A stretch of 64,000 bases of DNA, taken from positions 62,001 through 126,000 of the forward strand of contig JAIPBT010000001.1 in the NCBI GenBank assembly GCA_021738565.1. The letters are read 5' to 3'. Each line of letters starts with the position of its first letter. The stretch's first letter is position 1. This stretch comes from Bacteroidales bacterium. GTDB lineage: Bacteria > Bacteroidota > Bacteroidia > Bacteroidales > GCA-2748055. The notes beneath the pieces were generated by a model that ran no database searches, was not told where the DNA came from, and worked only from the letters and a program-made list of their open reading frames with translations. The translations under genes and the position numbers were made by a program. Below are positions 34,956 to 44,559 of this stretch, in pieces.

Positions 34956-36260
34956 TCAGCGTACTGCTGCCCCGACGCGTGACCTTTCGTAGATATCGAT
35001 CATTCTTTTTACCTGGCCCGCAACATGGAAATGATTCTCAACACCCTTCCTGCCATTCCTGCTGTATTCATCCATTCCTGCGGGATCTGACAACATCTCC
35101 TTTATGGCGTCTGCAAGTGCTTCCGGCGTGTTTGGTTCATATGTTATACCTCCACCAGAAAGTTTTAAAATTTCAGGGAAGGCCCCAAGTGCTGGCTGGA
35201 CGACAGGGACTCCCGATGCCATGGATTCAAGGAGGTAAATTCCAAATGCTTCACCTTTGCGAACAGGAACGGATACCAGGCTCACCCCGTTAAAAAATTC
35301 CCGGAGTCCGTCCTCTTCAAAATCACCATGGAATTTAACCGCTCTGTTAAGGTGATTGTCATGAATACGCTTCTTTATTTCATGTATGAATTGTTTGTCA
35401 TCCCCCGTTGCTCCACCTGTAATGTGGAGTTCCACATCAGCATACTCTTTGTCTTTCTTTAACAGGATAAAGGCATCCACAAGGATATCGAGGCCCAGTT
35501 CATGACTCATCCTTGAAACGTATCCAATTGTTCGCTTCTTCTGCGAAGGAAGATGAAATTCATAGTCTTCCGGATAAACGCCAATGTAAACGCTGTGCAA
35601 TTTATTTGTAGGGATATCCATCTGTTTTGTCATCTCTTCGGCATAATAATCACTCACTGCAATAAATGCATCAACATTATTTCCCCTGTCCGACATAAGG
35701 TCCCATACCTTTTGCTGCGTGGAGGGCTGCATTACATCGATCCACTGGTCCTCGTCCTGTAAAGAACATATAACAGGTACATTCAGCCTGGTGTGAAGTT
35801 CATGCGCCAGTCCGAGCAACAGTGCATTGGACAAATGAATCACATCAGGATTGCAATGTTCAACCATCCAGTCTATCATCCTGCTCAGCTCTTCTTGCTG
35901 CTGGCCTTCCTCCCCCAGGAGCATGGAAATGGTCATTTCCTCCAATCCCCTGGCACGTGTTGATCCGGCCATTCTGGCCGCAAATTTTAACATGGGCTTT
36001 GAGTTAAGCAACTTATCAACCCAGCCCGGAGCCTTTCTGAAAACCGGGAATTGCTGCTTCAGATAAATGCTGATCGCACCGTAAAAAACAGGGACCTCAC
36101 CGCTGATATCATGTTCATCGGCAAAAAGCGGCAGGTACATGGGTATCTTCACCACCTCATGTTCCGATGCCCTTAAGGCCTCAACAAACTTGCTGTCTCT
36201 CAAGCAATTTCCACAGTAAAAACTGCCCCCGGAACCCGGTATAATATGCATTATCCTCAT
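34956..36260 (-). CDS. GT4-type glycosyltransferase
   Basis: A 434-residue GT-B glycosyltransferase. The N-terminal half shows MHIIPGSGGSFYCGNCLRD and EVVKIPMYLP; the donor-binding half shows RTIGYVSRMSHELGLDILVD and the GT4 motif EAFGIYLLESMASGVPVVQP. A nucleotide sugar donor is expected; the acceptor is unknown. The ATG at 36260 lies 8 bp after the stop of the upstream propeller gene; a start at 36287 would overlap it. It is the last gene of the long minus-strand redox and beta-propeller run, and could decorate one of its secreted products. Confidence 0.88.
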   Translation of the reverse strand: MRIMHIIPGSGGSFYCGNCLRDSKFVEALRASEHEVVKIPMYLPLFADEHDISGEVPVFYGAISIYLKQQFPVFRKAPGWVDKLLNSKPMLKFAARMAGSTRARGLEEMTISMLLGEEGQQQEELSRMIDWMVEHCNPDVIHLSNALLLGLAHELHTRLNVPVICSLQDEDQWIDVMQPSTQQKVWDLMSDRGNNVDAFIAVSDYYAEEMTKQMDIPTNKLHSVYIGVYPEDYEFHLPSQKKRTIGYVSRMSHELGLDILVDAFILLKKDKEYADVELHITGGATGDDKQFIHEIKKRIHDNHLNRAVKFHGDFEEDGLREFFNGVSLVSVPVRKGEAFGIYLLESMASGVPVVQPALGAFPEILKLSGGGITYEPNTPEALADAIKEMLSDPAGMDEYSRNGRKGVENHFHVAGQVKRMIDIYERSRVGAAVR

Positions 36261-36268
36261 TATGTAAC

Positions 36269-37405
36269 CTATTTTTTTCCAAAACAATACAAACGGCCGT
36301 CCCCGGCACCCACGAAAAAGTATCCAGCTATTACAGCCGGATTGCCAGTAATACCACTGCCAAGTTCATAGGTCCACCCAATGCTTCCGTCAACCGGGTC
36401 CAGTAACAAAACATCACCCCGCATGTTAGCCACCAGCAGCCTGTCACCTGCCAGTACCGGGGATGCATCAACACGCCCCCGGGTATTTACTTTCCACTCA
36501 AGCTTTCCGTCCTTTTTCCTGAATGCATATACATACTTATCCCTGCTGCCAATAAAAACCTTGTCTTCTGAAAGGGAAGGCGATGCAATGAAAGGAAGTT
36601 CAGTTTCCTTATCGTTGTAATTCCAGCGCTCCTGCCCTGTTTTCAGATCCAGGCAGGTGAATTTGCCATCGTAATCACCCACGTAGGTAACCCAGTTATC
36701 TACTGCCACTGAACCGGCAACATACGTGGCCACCGTTTGTCTTTTCTTCAGCATCCCCGTTGCGGCATCCACCTGGTGGAGCAATCCGTCACATCCGCCA
36801 AATACTGCAACTCCTTGGTATACAGCAGGCGCACCGTTTAAAAAGTTATCAGCTTCATATTTCCAGAGTCCCTTCCCGGTGGAAGCATCGATCCCATGCA
36901 GGTAATAATCGTAGCTGCCGATCAACAGGACCCTGCCACCACCTTTGTTGTTCGTTGTACCGGCATTTCCATTGTATATATTTGGCGCCCCCATGATCTG
37001 TCCTTCTGTCTCATATGTCCACACAGTTTTGCCGGTGGCAACTTCTACAGCAAAAACTTTCCCGTCGAGATTTCCCACATATGCAATACCTCTGTCTATC
37101 AGGGCGGGAGCTTCGATCCCGTTGCCGGTATTGATCTTCCATTTCAGGTTTCCCTGCATGGTAATACCATAAAGGTTACCATCAACTGAACCCACCACGA
37201 TGATGCCATCACACACAACAGGGGCTGCCCTGATGGCATCATCTGTCTTGAAATTCCACAACATTTCCGGATCTTCGGGCAGATTTGCAGCAGTCCTTCC
37301 GGAAAAGTTGTTATCTCCCCTGAAGCCTGACCAGCATTGCTGCGGGTAAAGGTTGCCCGTGAGGACAAATACCAGTAAAAATATGCTACCGGATTTTATT
37401 TTCAT
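36269..37405 (-). CDS. PQQ-like beta-propeller protein, exported
   Basis: A 378-residue protein with an N-terminal signal peptide (IFLLVFVLTGNLYPQQCWSG, possible lipobox or cleavage near residue 20-25) followed by about seven PQQ-like blades. Each blade repeats a pattern such as GNLYGITMQGNLKWKINTG, FAVEVATGKTVWTYE and TCLDLKTGQERWNY. No enzyme residues are recognisable. It lies 92 bp downstream of the 2Fe-2S flavoprotein gene and just before the glycosyltransferase gene. This is the shortest of the propellers of the region and has no membrane anchor beyond its signal. Confidence 0.88.
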   Translation of the reverse strand: MKIKSGSIFLLVFVLTGNLYPQQCWSGFRGDNNFSGRTAANLPEDPEMLWNFKTDDAIRAAPVVCDGIIVVGSVDGNLYGITMQGNLKWKINTGNGIEAPALIDRGIAYVGNLDGKVFAVEVATGKTVWTYETEGQIMGAPNIYNGNAGTTNNKGGGRVLLIGSYDYYLHGIDASTGKGLWKYEADNFLNGAPAVYQGVAVFGGCDGLLHQVDAATGMLKKRQTVATYVAGSVAVDNWVTYVGDYDGKFTCLDLKTGQERWNYNDKETELPFIASPSLSEDKVFIGSRDKYVYAFRKKDGKLEWKVNTRGRVDASPVLAGDRLLVANMRGDVLLLDPVDGSIGWTYELGSGITGNPAVIAGYFFVGAGDGRLYCFGKK

Positions 37406-37497
37406 TGTATATTTTTTGTGTGATCGATCAAACTGGCCTCAAAACTGTTCATTTTGCATGTAAAGGAAAAATTCTCATCCTCACTTAACCAAGAATC

Positions 37498-39078
37498 TTA
37501 CCGGTCGTATTTTGAAAGTGCACCCGTGGGACACTCTTCAACAACCTGGTCGGCCACAACCGCCAACCCTGATTGCAAAGATTCATTGAACGGGACGTTG
37601 ATCACAACATCAAATCCCCTGCCAATATAACTCATGCCGTACTTTTCCCTGTGTTCTTCGGTAATGTGAACACACCTTCCGCATTTTATGCATTTGTTAG
37701 GTTCATAGATAACAAATTCATGCTGGATGTGTTGTGGATCCAACCCGTACTTTTTTACATGTTTCCTCTCTTCCGACCAGTAGTGTTTCTGGTTGGCGCC
37801 GTATTCATGAGAAAGCATTCGAAGTTTACAATCCTCCTCAATGGCCCTGCAGTCGCAATGCAAGCAGCGCGCAGCTTCCTGCATCACCTCCTCGCGGGTA
37901 AAACTTTCTCCGTCTGTGACGGGCTGAATGCGTTCATCGCGGTTTGACTCTTTAATGTATTCTACCACTTCATCCTGGAATAATTTTCCGAACCTGGAAT
38001 TGAAAAGAAAAGGCTCCCCTGTGACGATCTTTCCAGCAAGAAACTGATCGATACTGAATGCAGCCTCTTTCCCCTGCCCCAGTGTCCGTATGGCAAGCTT
38101 GGAAAAGCGGATGGCGCTCCCGGCAGCAAAAACCCGCGGATCCGATGTTTCATAGGTTTTCCTGTTTACCTCAACACCCTTGTCTGTCATCTTCAATCCC
38201 CAATCCTCCTTTCCGGAATTACCGCTTCCGGTTGCGATAAGAATTGCGTCAAACTCTTTTTTAAATACGGATAGATCCGCAGCATGTACATGCTTTCCTG
38301 GTTCCAACACCACACCGGTTTCTTCTATGAATGCGGTCTCACTTTGCAGGACTTCAGTCTCCAGTTTACCTTCTTTAACCTCATTCCATAAGCTCCCTCC
38401 GGGTTTCTCATTCCTGTCAAAAACGATACATTGATGACCCCTTAACTGCAGGTAGTATGCCACTGCAAGTCCGGCTGTACCTGCACCGATTATTACAACT
38501 CTCTTTCCCGATGGCGCTGATTTTTCAGGAGTTGCATGCTGTGCGGGATCAATATCAAAATCGCCTGCATATCTTTTAAGCAGGCAAATAGATACTGCGG
38601 AATCGACAGATTTGCGCCGGCACGCCCCTTCACACGGTGCAGGACATATCCTTCCTAAAACAGATGGCATGGCGATATCCTGCCTCACTACTTTCAGTGC
38701 TTCACCAAATTCACCCCCGGCCAGCAGCCTGTTCATCAACGGGATGTCCATATGGGCCGGACAGGTAAGCTGGCAAGGTGCCTCACAATCCCCTGTATGT
38801 TCGCTCAGTAAGAGTTCCAGGGCCATCTGCCTTGATTCTTCAATCTCATCATCCCTGGTGATGATCTCCATTCCCCCGACGGCTTTTACAGAGCAGGAAG
38901 GAAAAAGCTTGCCGTTCTTTTTATCTTTCACCATGCAGATCATGCAGGAGGTGAAATGCGGTTTCCCTTCCCTGTAACACATCGAAGGTATTTCAAACCC
39001 TTTCATACGTGCAGCAGCCATCACTGAAACCCCTTCCGGAACAGTTACTTCTTTGTTATCAATCTTTAATTTCAACAT
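37498..39078 (-). CDS. 2Fe-2S and GltD/NfnB-type flavoprotein (HydA-like N-terminus without hydrogenase domain)
   Basis: A 526-residue protein. The N-terminal domain is a NuoG/HydA-type [2Fe-2S] ferredoxin with Cys34, Cys45, Cys48 and Cys62. Then come Cys motifs of the GltD/NfnB type (CEAPCQLTC, 98-106, and CPAPCEGAC, about 145-153), an FAD/NAD(P) Rossmann fold with VVIIGAGTAGLAVAYYL, and a C-terminal ferredoxin remnant with CIKCGRC and a distant ECPTGAL. Only one [4Fe-4S] set can be completed; the second motif has lost its first three Cys. The composition suggests a flavin-based NAD(P)H/ferredoxin enzyme such as Sporomusa-type Nfn rather than a hydrogenase. The gene begins 29 bp after the NuoEF-like gene ends. 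Confidence 0.85.
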   Translation of the reverse strand: MLKLKIDNKEVTVPEGVSVMAAARMKGFEIPSMCYREGKPHFTSCMICMVKDKKNGKLFPSCSVKAVGGMEIITRDDEIEESRQMALELLLSEHTGDCEAPCQLTCPAHMDIPLMNRLLAGGEFGEALKVVRQDIAMPSVLGRICPAPCEGACRRKSVDSAVSICLLKRYAGDFDIDPAQHATPEKSAPSGKRVVIIGAGTAGLAVAYYLQLRGHQCIVFDRNEKPGGSLWNEVKEGKLETEVLQSETAFIEETGVVLEPGKHVHAADLSVFKKEFDAILIATGSGNSGKEDWGLKMTDKGVEVNRKTYETSDPRVFAAGSAIRFSKLAIRTLGQGKEAAFSIDQFLAGKIVTGEPFLFNSRFGKLFQDEVVEYIKESNRDERIQPVTDGESFTREEVMQEAARCLHCDCRAIEEDCKLRMLSHEYGANQKHYWSEERKHVKKYGLDPQHIQHEFVIYEPNKCIKCGRCVHITEEHREKYGMSYIGRGFDVVINVPFNESLQSGLAVVADQVVEECPTGALSKYDR

Positions 39079-39107
39079 TACCCTGCTTCATTATCAACTA
39101 TTATTGC

Positions 39108-41447
39108 TTACCTGGTTATGACTGCATTTTCCGGGCAGACCTGCCTGCATCCGTCGCATTTGATACATAACTCCTGGTTGATTTCATGTTTTTCGTGGGG
39201 TGTAAAAGGAATTGCATCAGCCGGACAATCCTGCGCACACAACGTACAACCAATGCAATCGTCTGTTATCTCGTAGTGGATCAGGTCCTTACATTTTCCC
39301 GTTGGACAAATCCCGTTGATGTGAGCCTCGTATTCTTCCCTGAAGAATGCCAGGGTTGTTTTTATGGGATTCGGAGCGGTTTTCCCCAGGCCGCAAAGAC
39401 TGCCCTTAACCGTCCAGTCTGCCAGCTTTTCCAGTTCTTCTAAATCTTTCATGGCACCTTCGCCCCTGGTAATTTTCACGAGTATTTCCAGCATTCTTTT
39501 TGTCCCGATCCTGCAAAACGTGCATTTCCCGCAGGATTCATTCTGTGTGAACGAAAGAAAATATTTTGCCATGTCAACCATGCAATCCGTATCATCGAGT
39601 ACAACCATCCCCCCGGATCCCATCATGGCCCCAACTTCTTTCAAAGATTCAAAATCGATCGGTGTATCTGCAAGGCTCGCGGGGATGCATCCGCCGGATG
39701 GTCCTCCTATCTGTATGGCTTTGAATTTCCTGCCATCGGCAACTCCACCCCCGATCTCCTCAACAACTTCGCGAATCGTCATCCCCATCGGCACCTCTAT
39801 AAGTCCTCCCCGAGCTACTTTTCCTGCAAGGGCGAAGACCTTTGTTCCCCTGAATGTTTCCGTGCCAATGCTGTTGAATGCATTCGCTCTGTGACGCAAA
39901 ATATAGGCAACCATGGCAAAGGTCTCTGTATTGTTGATAAGTGTGGGCTGGTCCCAAAGTCCTCTTTCTGCAGGGAAAGGTGGCCGGATCCTCGGGAAAC
40001 CCCGTTTCCCTTCAATGGAGGCCATCAGCGCTGTCTCTTCGCCGCAAACAAATGCACCCGCTCCCTGGTACACCCTGAGGTTAAAATCAAACCCTGAGTC
40101 AAGAATGTTTTTTCCAAGAAGCCCGTTCTCGTAACAGTTTTCAAGGGCCTGCTGTACACGTTTCACTGCAAGCGGGTATTCTGCCCTGATATACATGATC
40201 CCCTCATCCGCACCGATCGTATAACCTGCTACGATGATCCCTTCGATAATGCGGTAAGGATAGGATTCCAGCAACATGCGGTCCATGAAAGCCCCGGGGT
40301 CCCCTTCGTCCCCGTTGCAAATGACATATTTCTTATCACTTTGCCGGTCAGCAACAGCCTGCCATTTTTCTGCAGTGGGAAAACCTGCACCACCCCTGCC
40401 CCGGATCCCACTCGATCGAAGTTCATCAATGATGTGCTGCGGTTCTTGATTAAGGCTCTTCTTCAATGCGACAAACCCCTGTCTCTCTTTATATTCCTGG
40501 ATGTCAACAGGATTGATCACACCCCTGTATTCGGTAGCAATGGGGACCTGCTTATCCAGGAAGTCAGCCACATGCTTCTCACGCACATTCAGGGAATACC
40601 TTTCGATGCCGGTCCACCGTCCCTCATCCACAGCATTTTCCAAGGCATTCACAAAATGTCCCTTCAACCTGTTCCACAGCCCCGTGGGCTTGAAATGTTT
40701 CCTGACGATCTGATCGACATCAACGGCTTTAACTTTCGAATACAATGTTGATTCACCTTCCGGCGGGACCACTTCAACCAGGGGGACCTGGTGGCACATA
40801 CCAACACATCCAACATGCTTCAGATGAACATTCAGGCTGCTGCGTTCGATGGTGTTCTTAAGGGCATTACGGATCTCATCACTTCCACTTGCTACGCAGC
40901 AAGAACCTAGACCGATCCTTATCTCGCCCTGGATCTCCTGGCCGGTGGCTTTCCTGAAACGGCGCTTGCTGCCTCCGTCCTTTTCCCTTTCAAAATCCTC
41001 TATTACACCCGATACATTCCCCGATGCAACATGTCCATAAGTAATGTTATCGATCTGAACCACAGGTGCCAGTGTGCAACATCCCAGGCAGTTGACCTTT
41101 TCCACGGTGTACCTGCCATTCTCGCAGGTATCCTGTTCATCAGCCATCCCCAGTTTCCTCTTAATGGAATCATGGACCTGTTCGGCACCTTTCACGTGAC
41201 ATGCGGTCCCTACGCAAACCTTGATCATATGATCACCAGCTGGACTGAACCTGAATTGGCTGTAGAAACTGGCCACACCGGTGATCATGGCAGGGGTGAT
41301 CTCAGAGATATCGCATACCCTTCGAAGGGCCTCCTCGGGCAGGTAATTGTACCTCCCCTGGATCTCCTGCAAAATAGGTATCACAGAAGACTGGGTTTTT
41401 CCCAGGTTCTTAACGATGACATCAATATCTTTCAGTTCAATATGCAT
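39108..41447 (-). CDS. Fused NuoE/NuoF-like NADH-oxidising subunit (HydC-HydB-like)
   Basis: A 779-residue fusion. Residues 1-150 are a NuoE/HydC thioredoxin-like [2Fe-2S] domain (Cys78, Cys83, Cys120, Cys124); about 175-250 is a second thioredoxin-like [2Fe-2S] domain as in the N-terminus of HydB (Cys183 or 184, Cys214, Cys218); about 340-700 is the NuoF core with RGRGGAGFPTAEKW (FMN/NADH), NGDEGDPGAFMDR and the [4Fe-4S] motif ESCGKCTFCRIG; the C-terminus has two ferredoxin motifs (CIGCTLCAQDCP, CIKCDGCRQVCP). It oxidises or reduces NAD(H) in the cytoplasm and passes electrons along its clusters. No other complex I genes are adjacent, so it is not the NuoF of complex I. It starts 3 bp after the propeller gene at 41451. 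Confidence 0.92.
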   Translation of the reverse strand: MHIELKDIDVIVKNLGKTQSSVIPILQEIQGRYNYLPEEALRRVCDISEITPAMITGVASFYSQFRFSPAGDHMIKVCVGTACHVKGAEQVHDSIKRKLGMADEQDTCENGRYTVEKVNCLGCCTLAPVVQIDNITYGHVASGNVSGVIEDFEREKDGGSKRRFRKATGQEIQGEIRIGLGSCCVASGSDEIRNALKNTIERSSLNVHLKHVGCVGMCHQVPLVEVVPPEGESTLYSKVKAVDVDQIVRKHFKPTGLWNRLKGHFVNALENAVDEGRWTGIERYSLNVREKHVADFLDKQVPIATEYRGVINPVDIQEYKERQGFVALKKSLNQEPQHIIDELRSSGIRGRGGAGFPTAEKWQAVADRQSDKKYVICNGDEGDPGAFMDRMLLESYPYRIIEGIIVAGYTIGADEGIMYIRAEYPLAVKRVQQALENCYENGLLGKNILDSGFDFNLRVYQGAGAFVCGEETALMASIEGKRGFPRIRPPFPAERGLWDQPTLINNTETFAMVAYILRHRANAFNSIGTETFRGTKVFALAGKVARGGLIEVPMGMTIREVVEEIGGGVADGRKFKAIQIGGPSGGCIPASLADTPIDFESLKEVGAMMGSGGMVVLDDTDCMVDMAKYFLSFTQNESCGKCTFCRIGTKRMLEILVKITRGEGAMKDLEELEKLADWTVKGSLCGLGKTAPNPIKTTLAFFREEYEAHINGICPTGKCKDLIHYEITDDCIGCTLCAQDCPADAIPFTPHEKHEINQELCIKCDGCRQVCPENAVITR

Positions 41448-41450
41448 GTG

Positions 41451-43280
41451 CTATTTCCCGATACAGTACAAACTTTCACTTCCCCTGATGTATATCCTTC
41501 CTTCGGCAAATGCAGGGATTGCATAGGAGGCTTCGCCAAGGACCGGCTGACTTATTACGGTACCGGACCTGTCTGCCTTCATAATGTGCATCACACCGGT
41601 ATTGTCCATCTGATAAACTTTTCCCTCCACGATCATGGGTGAACTGTACAGGGTATTTCCAAAATCCTTTTCCCAGACCTGTTCTCCGCTTTTTGTGTCA
41701 TAGCAGACAAACACACCATAGCTTGTGGCAAGAAAAAGTAACCCATCGTGTGCAACCGGACTTGCAGCCTCGGAGAGGTAATCATATGATTCCCATTGTA
41801 TGCTGGCACCGGGCTCAGGGTTAATGGCCACGAGGCTGGCATATTCATTATTGGCAAACACCAGACCGTCATCGTATGCACAGGATGGACCAACCTCTCC
41901 CATCATGCAGGCAACTTTCCATATCTCCTCCCCGGTTTCAACATCATAACCCGCCACATTGGGATCCGTGTTGGTTACAACCTGCACCTTGCCATCATAT
42001 TCCACAAGGATCGGGGAGGCCCATGAGATATGGTTGTCTCTCGAAATGTCCCATACAGTCTCACCGGTCTGTGCATGCAATGCCAGCATTCTCCCTCCTT
42101 TCCCTGTGTCATACTGAACGATCAGTTTGTTGTTCCAGACCACCAGAGATGATGAATGTCCGTAATGATTCCTGGGCACGCCGAGGTTCCTCGCCCATGC
42201 ACGGTTTCCTTCAAGATCAAATGCGATGACATCACCGGTAGCGAATATGGCATAGACCCTGTATCCGTCAACGGCCATGGTGGGGGCAGCAAGGCCTGTG
42301 TCATCAGTAACATCGGGCATCTCTGAAGGGGACCCCGCAATATTGTCAGCCTTTCTTTCCCACAACAGCCGCCCGGTGTGCCTGTCATAACACATTACCA
42401 TGCGCGCTTCTTCATCGGCCCCGGATAAGAATACCCGGTCTCCCCATATCACAGGAGAGTTGAAACCGGGTTTTGAGATGGCCACTTTCCATATCACATT
42501 GGTACCTGCAGCGCCGTCCCAGTCCACCGGAATATTCCTGTGGTAGGATATGCCATTCCCCATTGGTCCCCTGAATGTGTTGTGCTGCTTTTTGAATTCA
42601 TCCAGACCAAATTGTTTTTCAGTGGTTTTCTTTTCAACAGCAGGTTCCGCGGCTGTTTCTGACACTTCCTGTTCTTCGCCAGTGGAAACTTCAACAGTCT
42701 CCTCCTCAAGGGGCTGTGCCACGCTGACTGAATCCCCTGATATTTCGATCACTTCAACACCTTCCTCAAGCGGAATATCTGAAACCTCTGCCCGCGGTTC
42801 AGGATAATAATTATCGATGTAATTCGTGCTGGAATAGGCTGCAAAGATCGCAAGTCCTATCAGGACCACTCCTGTTATCAGGAGCCAATGCCAGACCGTC
42901 TTCCTGGAATACAGATAATCCTCCTTCTCCTTGTCAGGCACCCCGATCTTGTGCTGAATATCGGTATAGACCTTTAATGAAAGTGCAAACAATATTCCGC
43001 CGATCAAAAGCAGGACAGCCCCGGTCCTGACCTGCCATGTGGCTGTGAAATAAGCTTTGCGTACCAACATGTCAAAATCACGGATCTCCTGCTTCAGCTG
43101 TTCATTCCGCGGATTTTCTTTCAATTGCTCAACCAGTGTGTTAAGGGTTTCACTCTCAAGCGGCTCGTATTTCTTAAGCTGGGCAAAATTGATGATCAGC
43201 AATGCAGCCACGACCAGGGTAAATATTCCTGATATCTGCATTACCTGCTTTGCGAGTTTTATTTTTTCTTCGTGGTTCAT
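41451..43280 (-). CDS. Membrane-anchored PQQ-like beta-propeller protein with three N-terminal helices
   Basis: A 609-residue protein with three predicted membrane helices at about residues 14-33, 85-105 and 130-150 and a coiled charged stretch between the first two. An acidic linker rich in Glu, Val and Thr (about 165-230) leads to a PQQ-like propeller starting FKKQHNTFRGPMGNGI, with blades such as MLALHAQTGETVWDIS and VAGYDVETGEEIWKVA. The propeller is placed outside the cytoplasm. The gene starts 1 bp after the NapH-like gene stop and ends 3 bp before the NuoEF-like gene, so it physically and translationally links the membrane iron-sulfur module with the cytosolic one. The only propeller here with multiple anchors. 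Confidence 0.87.
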   Translation of the reverse strand: MNHEEKIKLAKQVMQISGIFTLVVAALLIINFAQLKKYEPLESETLNTLVEQLKENPRNEQLKQEIRDFDMLVRKAYFTATWQVRTGAVLLLIGGILFALSLKVYTDIQHKIGVPDKEKEDYLYSRKTVWHWLLITGVVLIGLAIFAAYSSTNYIDNYYPEPRAEVSDIPLEEGVEVIEISGDSVSVAQPLEEETVEVSTGEEQEVSETAAEPAVEKKTTEKQFGLDEFKKQHNTFRGPMGNGISYHRNIPVDWDGAAGTNVIWKVAISKPGFNSPVIWGDRVFLSGADEEARMVMCYDRHTGRLLWERKADNIAGSPSEMPDVTDDTGLAAPTMAVDGYRVYAIFATGDVIAFDLEGNRAWARNLGVPRNHYGHSSSLVVWNNKLIVQYDTGKGGRMLALHAQTGETVWDISRDNHISWASPILVEYDGKVQVVTNTDPNVAGYDVETGEEIWKVACMMGEVGPSCAYDDGLVFANNEYASLVAINPEPGASIQWESYDYLSEAASPVAHDGLLFLATSYGVFVCYDTKSGEQVWEKDFGNTLYSSPMIVEGKVYQMDNTGVMHIMKADRSGTVISQPVLGEASYAIPAFAEGRIYIRGSESLYCIGK

Positions 43281-43281
43281 C

Positions 43282-44559
43282 TTAATTAAACTTTTTATCT
43301 ACCGGACAGTAATCCATACACCGGCCACAGCTGTAGCAATCTCCTTTATGGGGTTCATATCCTGTTCTTTTCCTGAGGAGGAACTGGTTCATGATCATGA
43401 TTCCCAGTACCAGTCCCAGGTATCCGCCCAGGAACCATCCGCCCTTTTTGAATTTCATGCGTACCAGTGAAGCATTTTCCACAAGCTGGTCCATTGATTC
43501 ACCAGATTCGAGGAAAGCTTGTATATCCAGGTTCTCTGTATCCTCCTTTAGCTCGGGGTGCGCGATGAGCAATTCAGAAAGGTATACGTCAGGGTGGGCC
43601 TTTGAAAGAAATACATGCGCCCCCGACACAGCTAATCCACCGGCAATGATCCAGATTGGTACGAGTAGGCCGAAGAGAATGTAATTCTTCATGGAACTCC
43701 TGACCGCGGCCTCTGTCCGTAGCTTTTCACTGGTCGGGGCCTCGATGGCATCGTAGGGACATGAATTTGAGCAAAGCTTACAATTGATGCATTCCGAAGG
43801 TGTAATGGTAAGGTGCTTGCCTGAAAAACGCGACATCCAGCTTAACAATACACCGTATGGACAAAAGATGCGGCAGTAAGGGCGGCCAAAGAACATGCCC
43901 AGCAAAAGGAATGCAATCCCCAGGACGATCATGGTGTAGGGTCCGTCCATCCTGAATATCCCCACAAACGGATCGTACCTGCAGATGATAAAATCGGTGC
44001 CGGTTGCAGCAAAAAGTACAGCAAGCCCGAGGTATACATGGGGTATGAATGAAAGTGTCTTCCTGACCCAGCTGGATACCGATACAGGCTGAATGGCGAT
44101 CAGGTCCTGGATCGCTCCGAGCGGACAAGCTGCCGCACAAAAGGTCCTCCCATAGAACAATGCTGCAACCAATGGAATGAGGAAGAACAACAATACCGTA
44201 AGGGATATCTTGTAAGCCGGATCAAATATGGCCAGCGTGACATTCTGAATGGAACCGATCGGACAGATGCAGCCATTCCTGTAGAAACCAAAATAGACAA
44301 GGGTAAAAACCGACAGCCAGAGAATTCCCCGCCTCGATCGCCTTTTAAAAATAAAATAGGAAGCAACTGCAAGTACAGCGATCAGGACCAGCACATCGAA
44401 CCACTCCAGGGCTGCCGCCCTTGGTTCAGGGGTAGTTGTGTCGGGCTGCTCATAACCGCTCTCAAATTCAGGCTTTGGAAAACGCTGCTGTGCCTGCAGG
44501 GCAATGAATGTGAAGATCATCACCAAAAACAATCCGGTTTTAAAACTGATCTTTATCAT
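43282..44559 (-). CDS. NapH-like membrane polyferredoxin
   Basis: A 425-residue membrane protein with about six helices. Between helices it carries the NapH/NosR-type motifs CICP (RNGCICPIGSIQN), CAAACPLGAIQD and CRIFCPYGVLLS, then a ferredoxin site CINCKLCSNSCPYD, and at the C-terminus another, CYSCGRCMDYCP. NapH-type proteins receive electrons from quinol and hand them on to extracytoplasmic acceptors. The start at 44559 overlaps the stop of the NapG-like gene in an ATGA. A long soluble loop (HPDVYLSELLIAHPELKE onwards) precedes the last helix. Confidence 0.88.
   Translation of the reverse strand: MIKISFKTGLFLVMIFTFIALQAQQRFPKPEFESGYEQPDTTTPEPRAAALEWFDVLVLIAVLAVASYFIFKRRSRRGILWLSVFTLVYFGFYRNGCICPIGSIQNVTLAIFDPAYKISLTVLLFFLIPLVAALFYGRTFCAAACPLGAIQDLIAIQPVSVSSWVRKTLSFIPHVYLGLAVLFAATGTDFIICRYDPFVGIFRMDGPYTMIVLGIAFLLLGMFFGRPYCRIFCPYGVLLSWMSRFSGKHLTITPSECINCKLCSNSCPYDAIEAPTSEKLRTEAAVRSSMKNYILFGLLVPIWIIAGGLAVSGAHVFLSKAHPDVYLSELLIAHPELKEDTENLDIQAFLESGESMDQLVENASLVRMKFKKGGWFLGGYLGLVLGIMIMNQFLLRKRTGYEPHKGDCYSCGRCMDYCPVDKKFN

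Noticed and set aside
37498-41447. Reading this pair as an electron-bifurcating hydrogenase or as part of complex I
   Set aside because: The H-cluster domain of HydA is absent, and no other nuo genes are adjacent.
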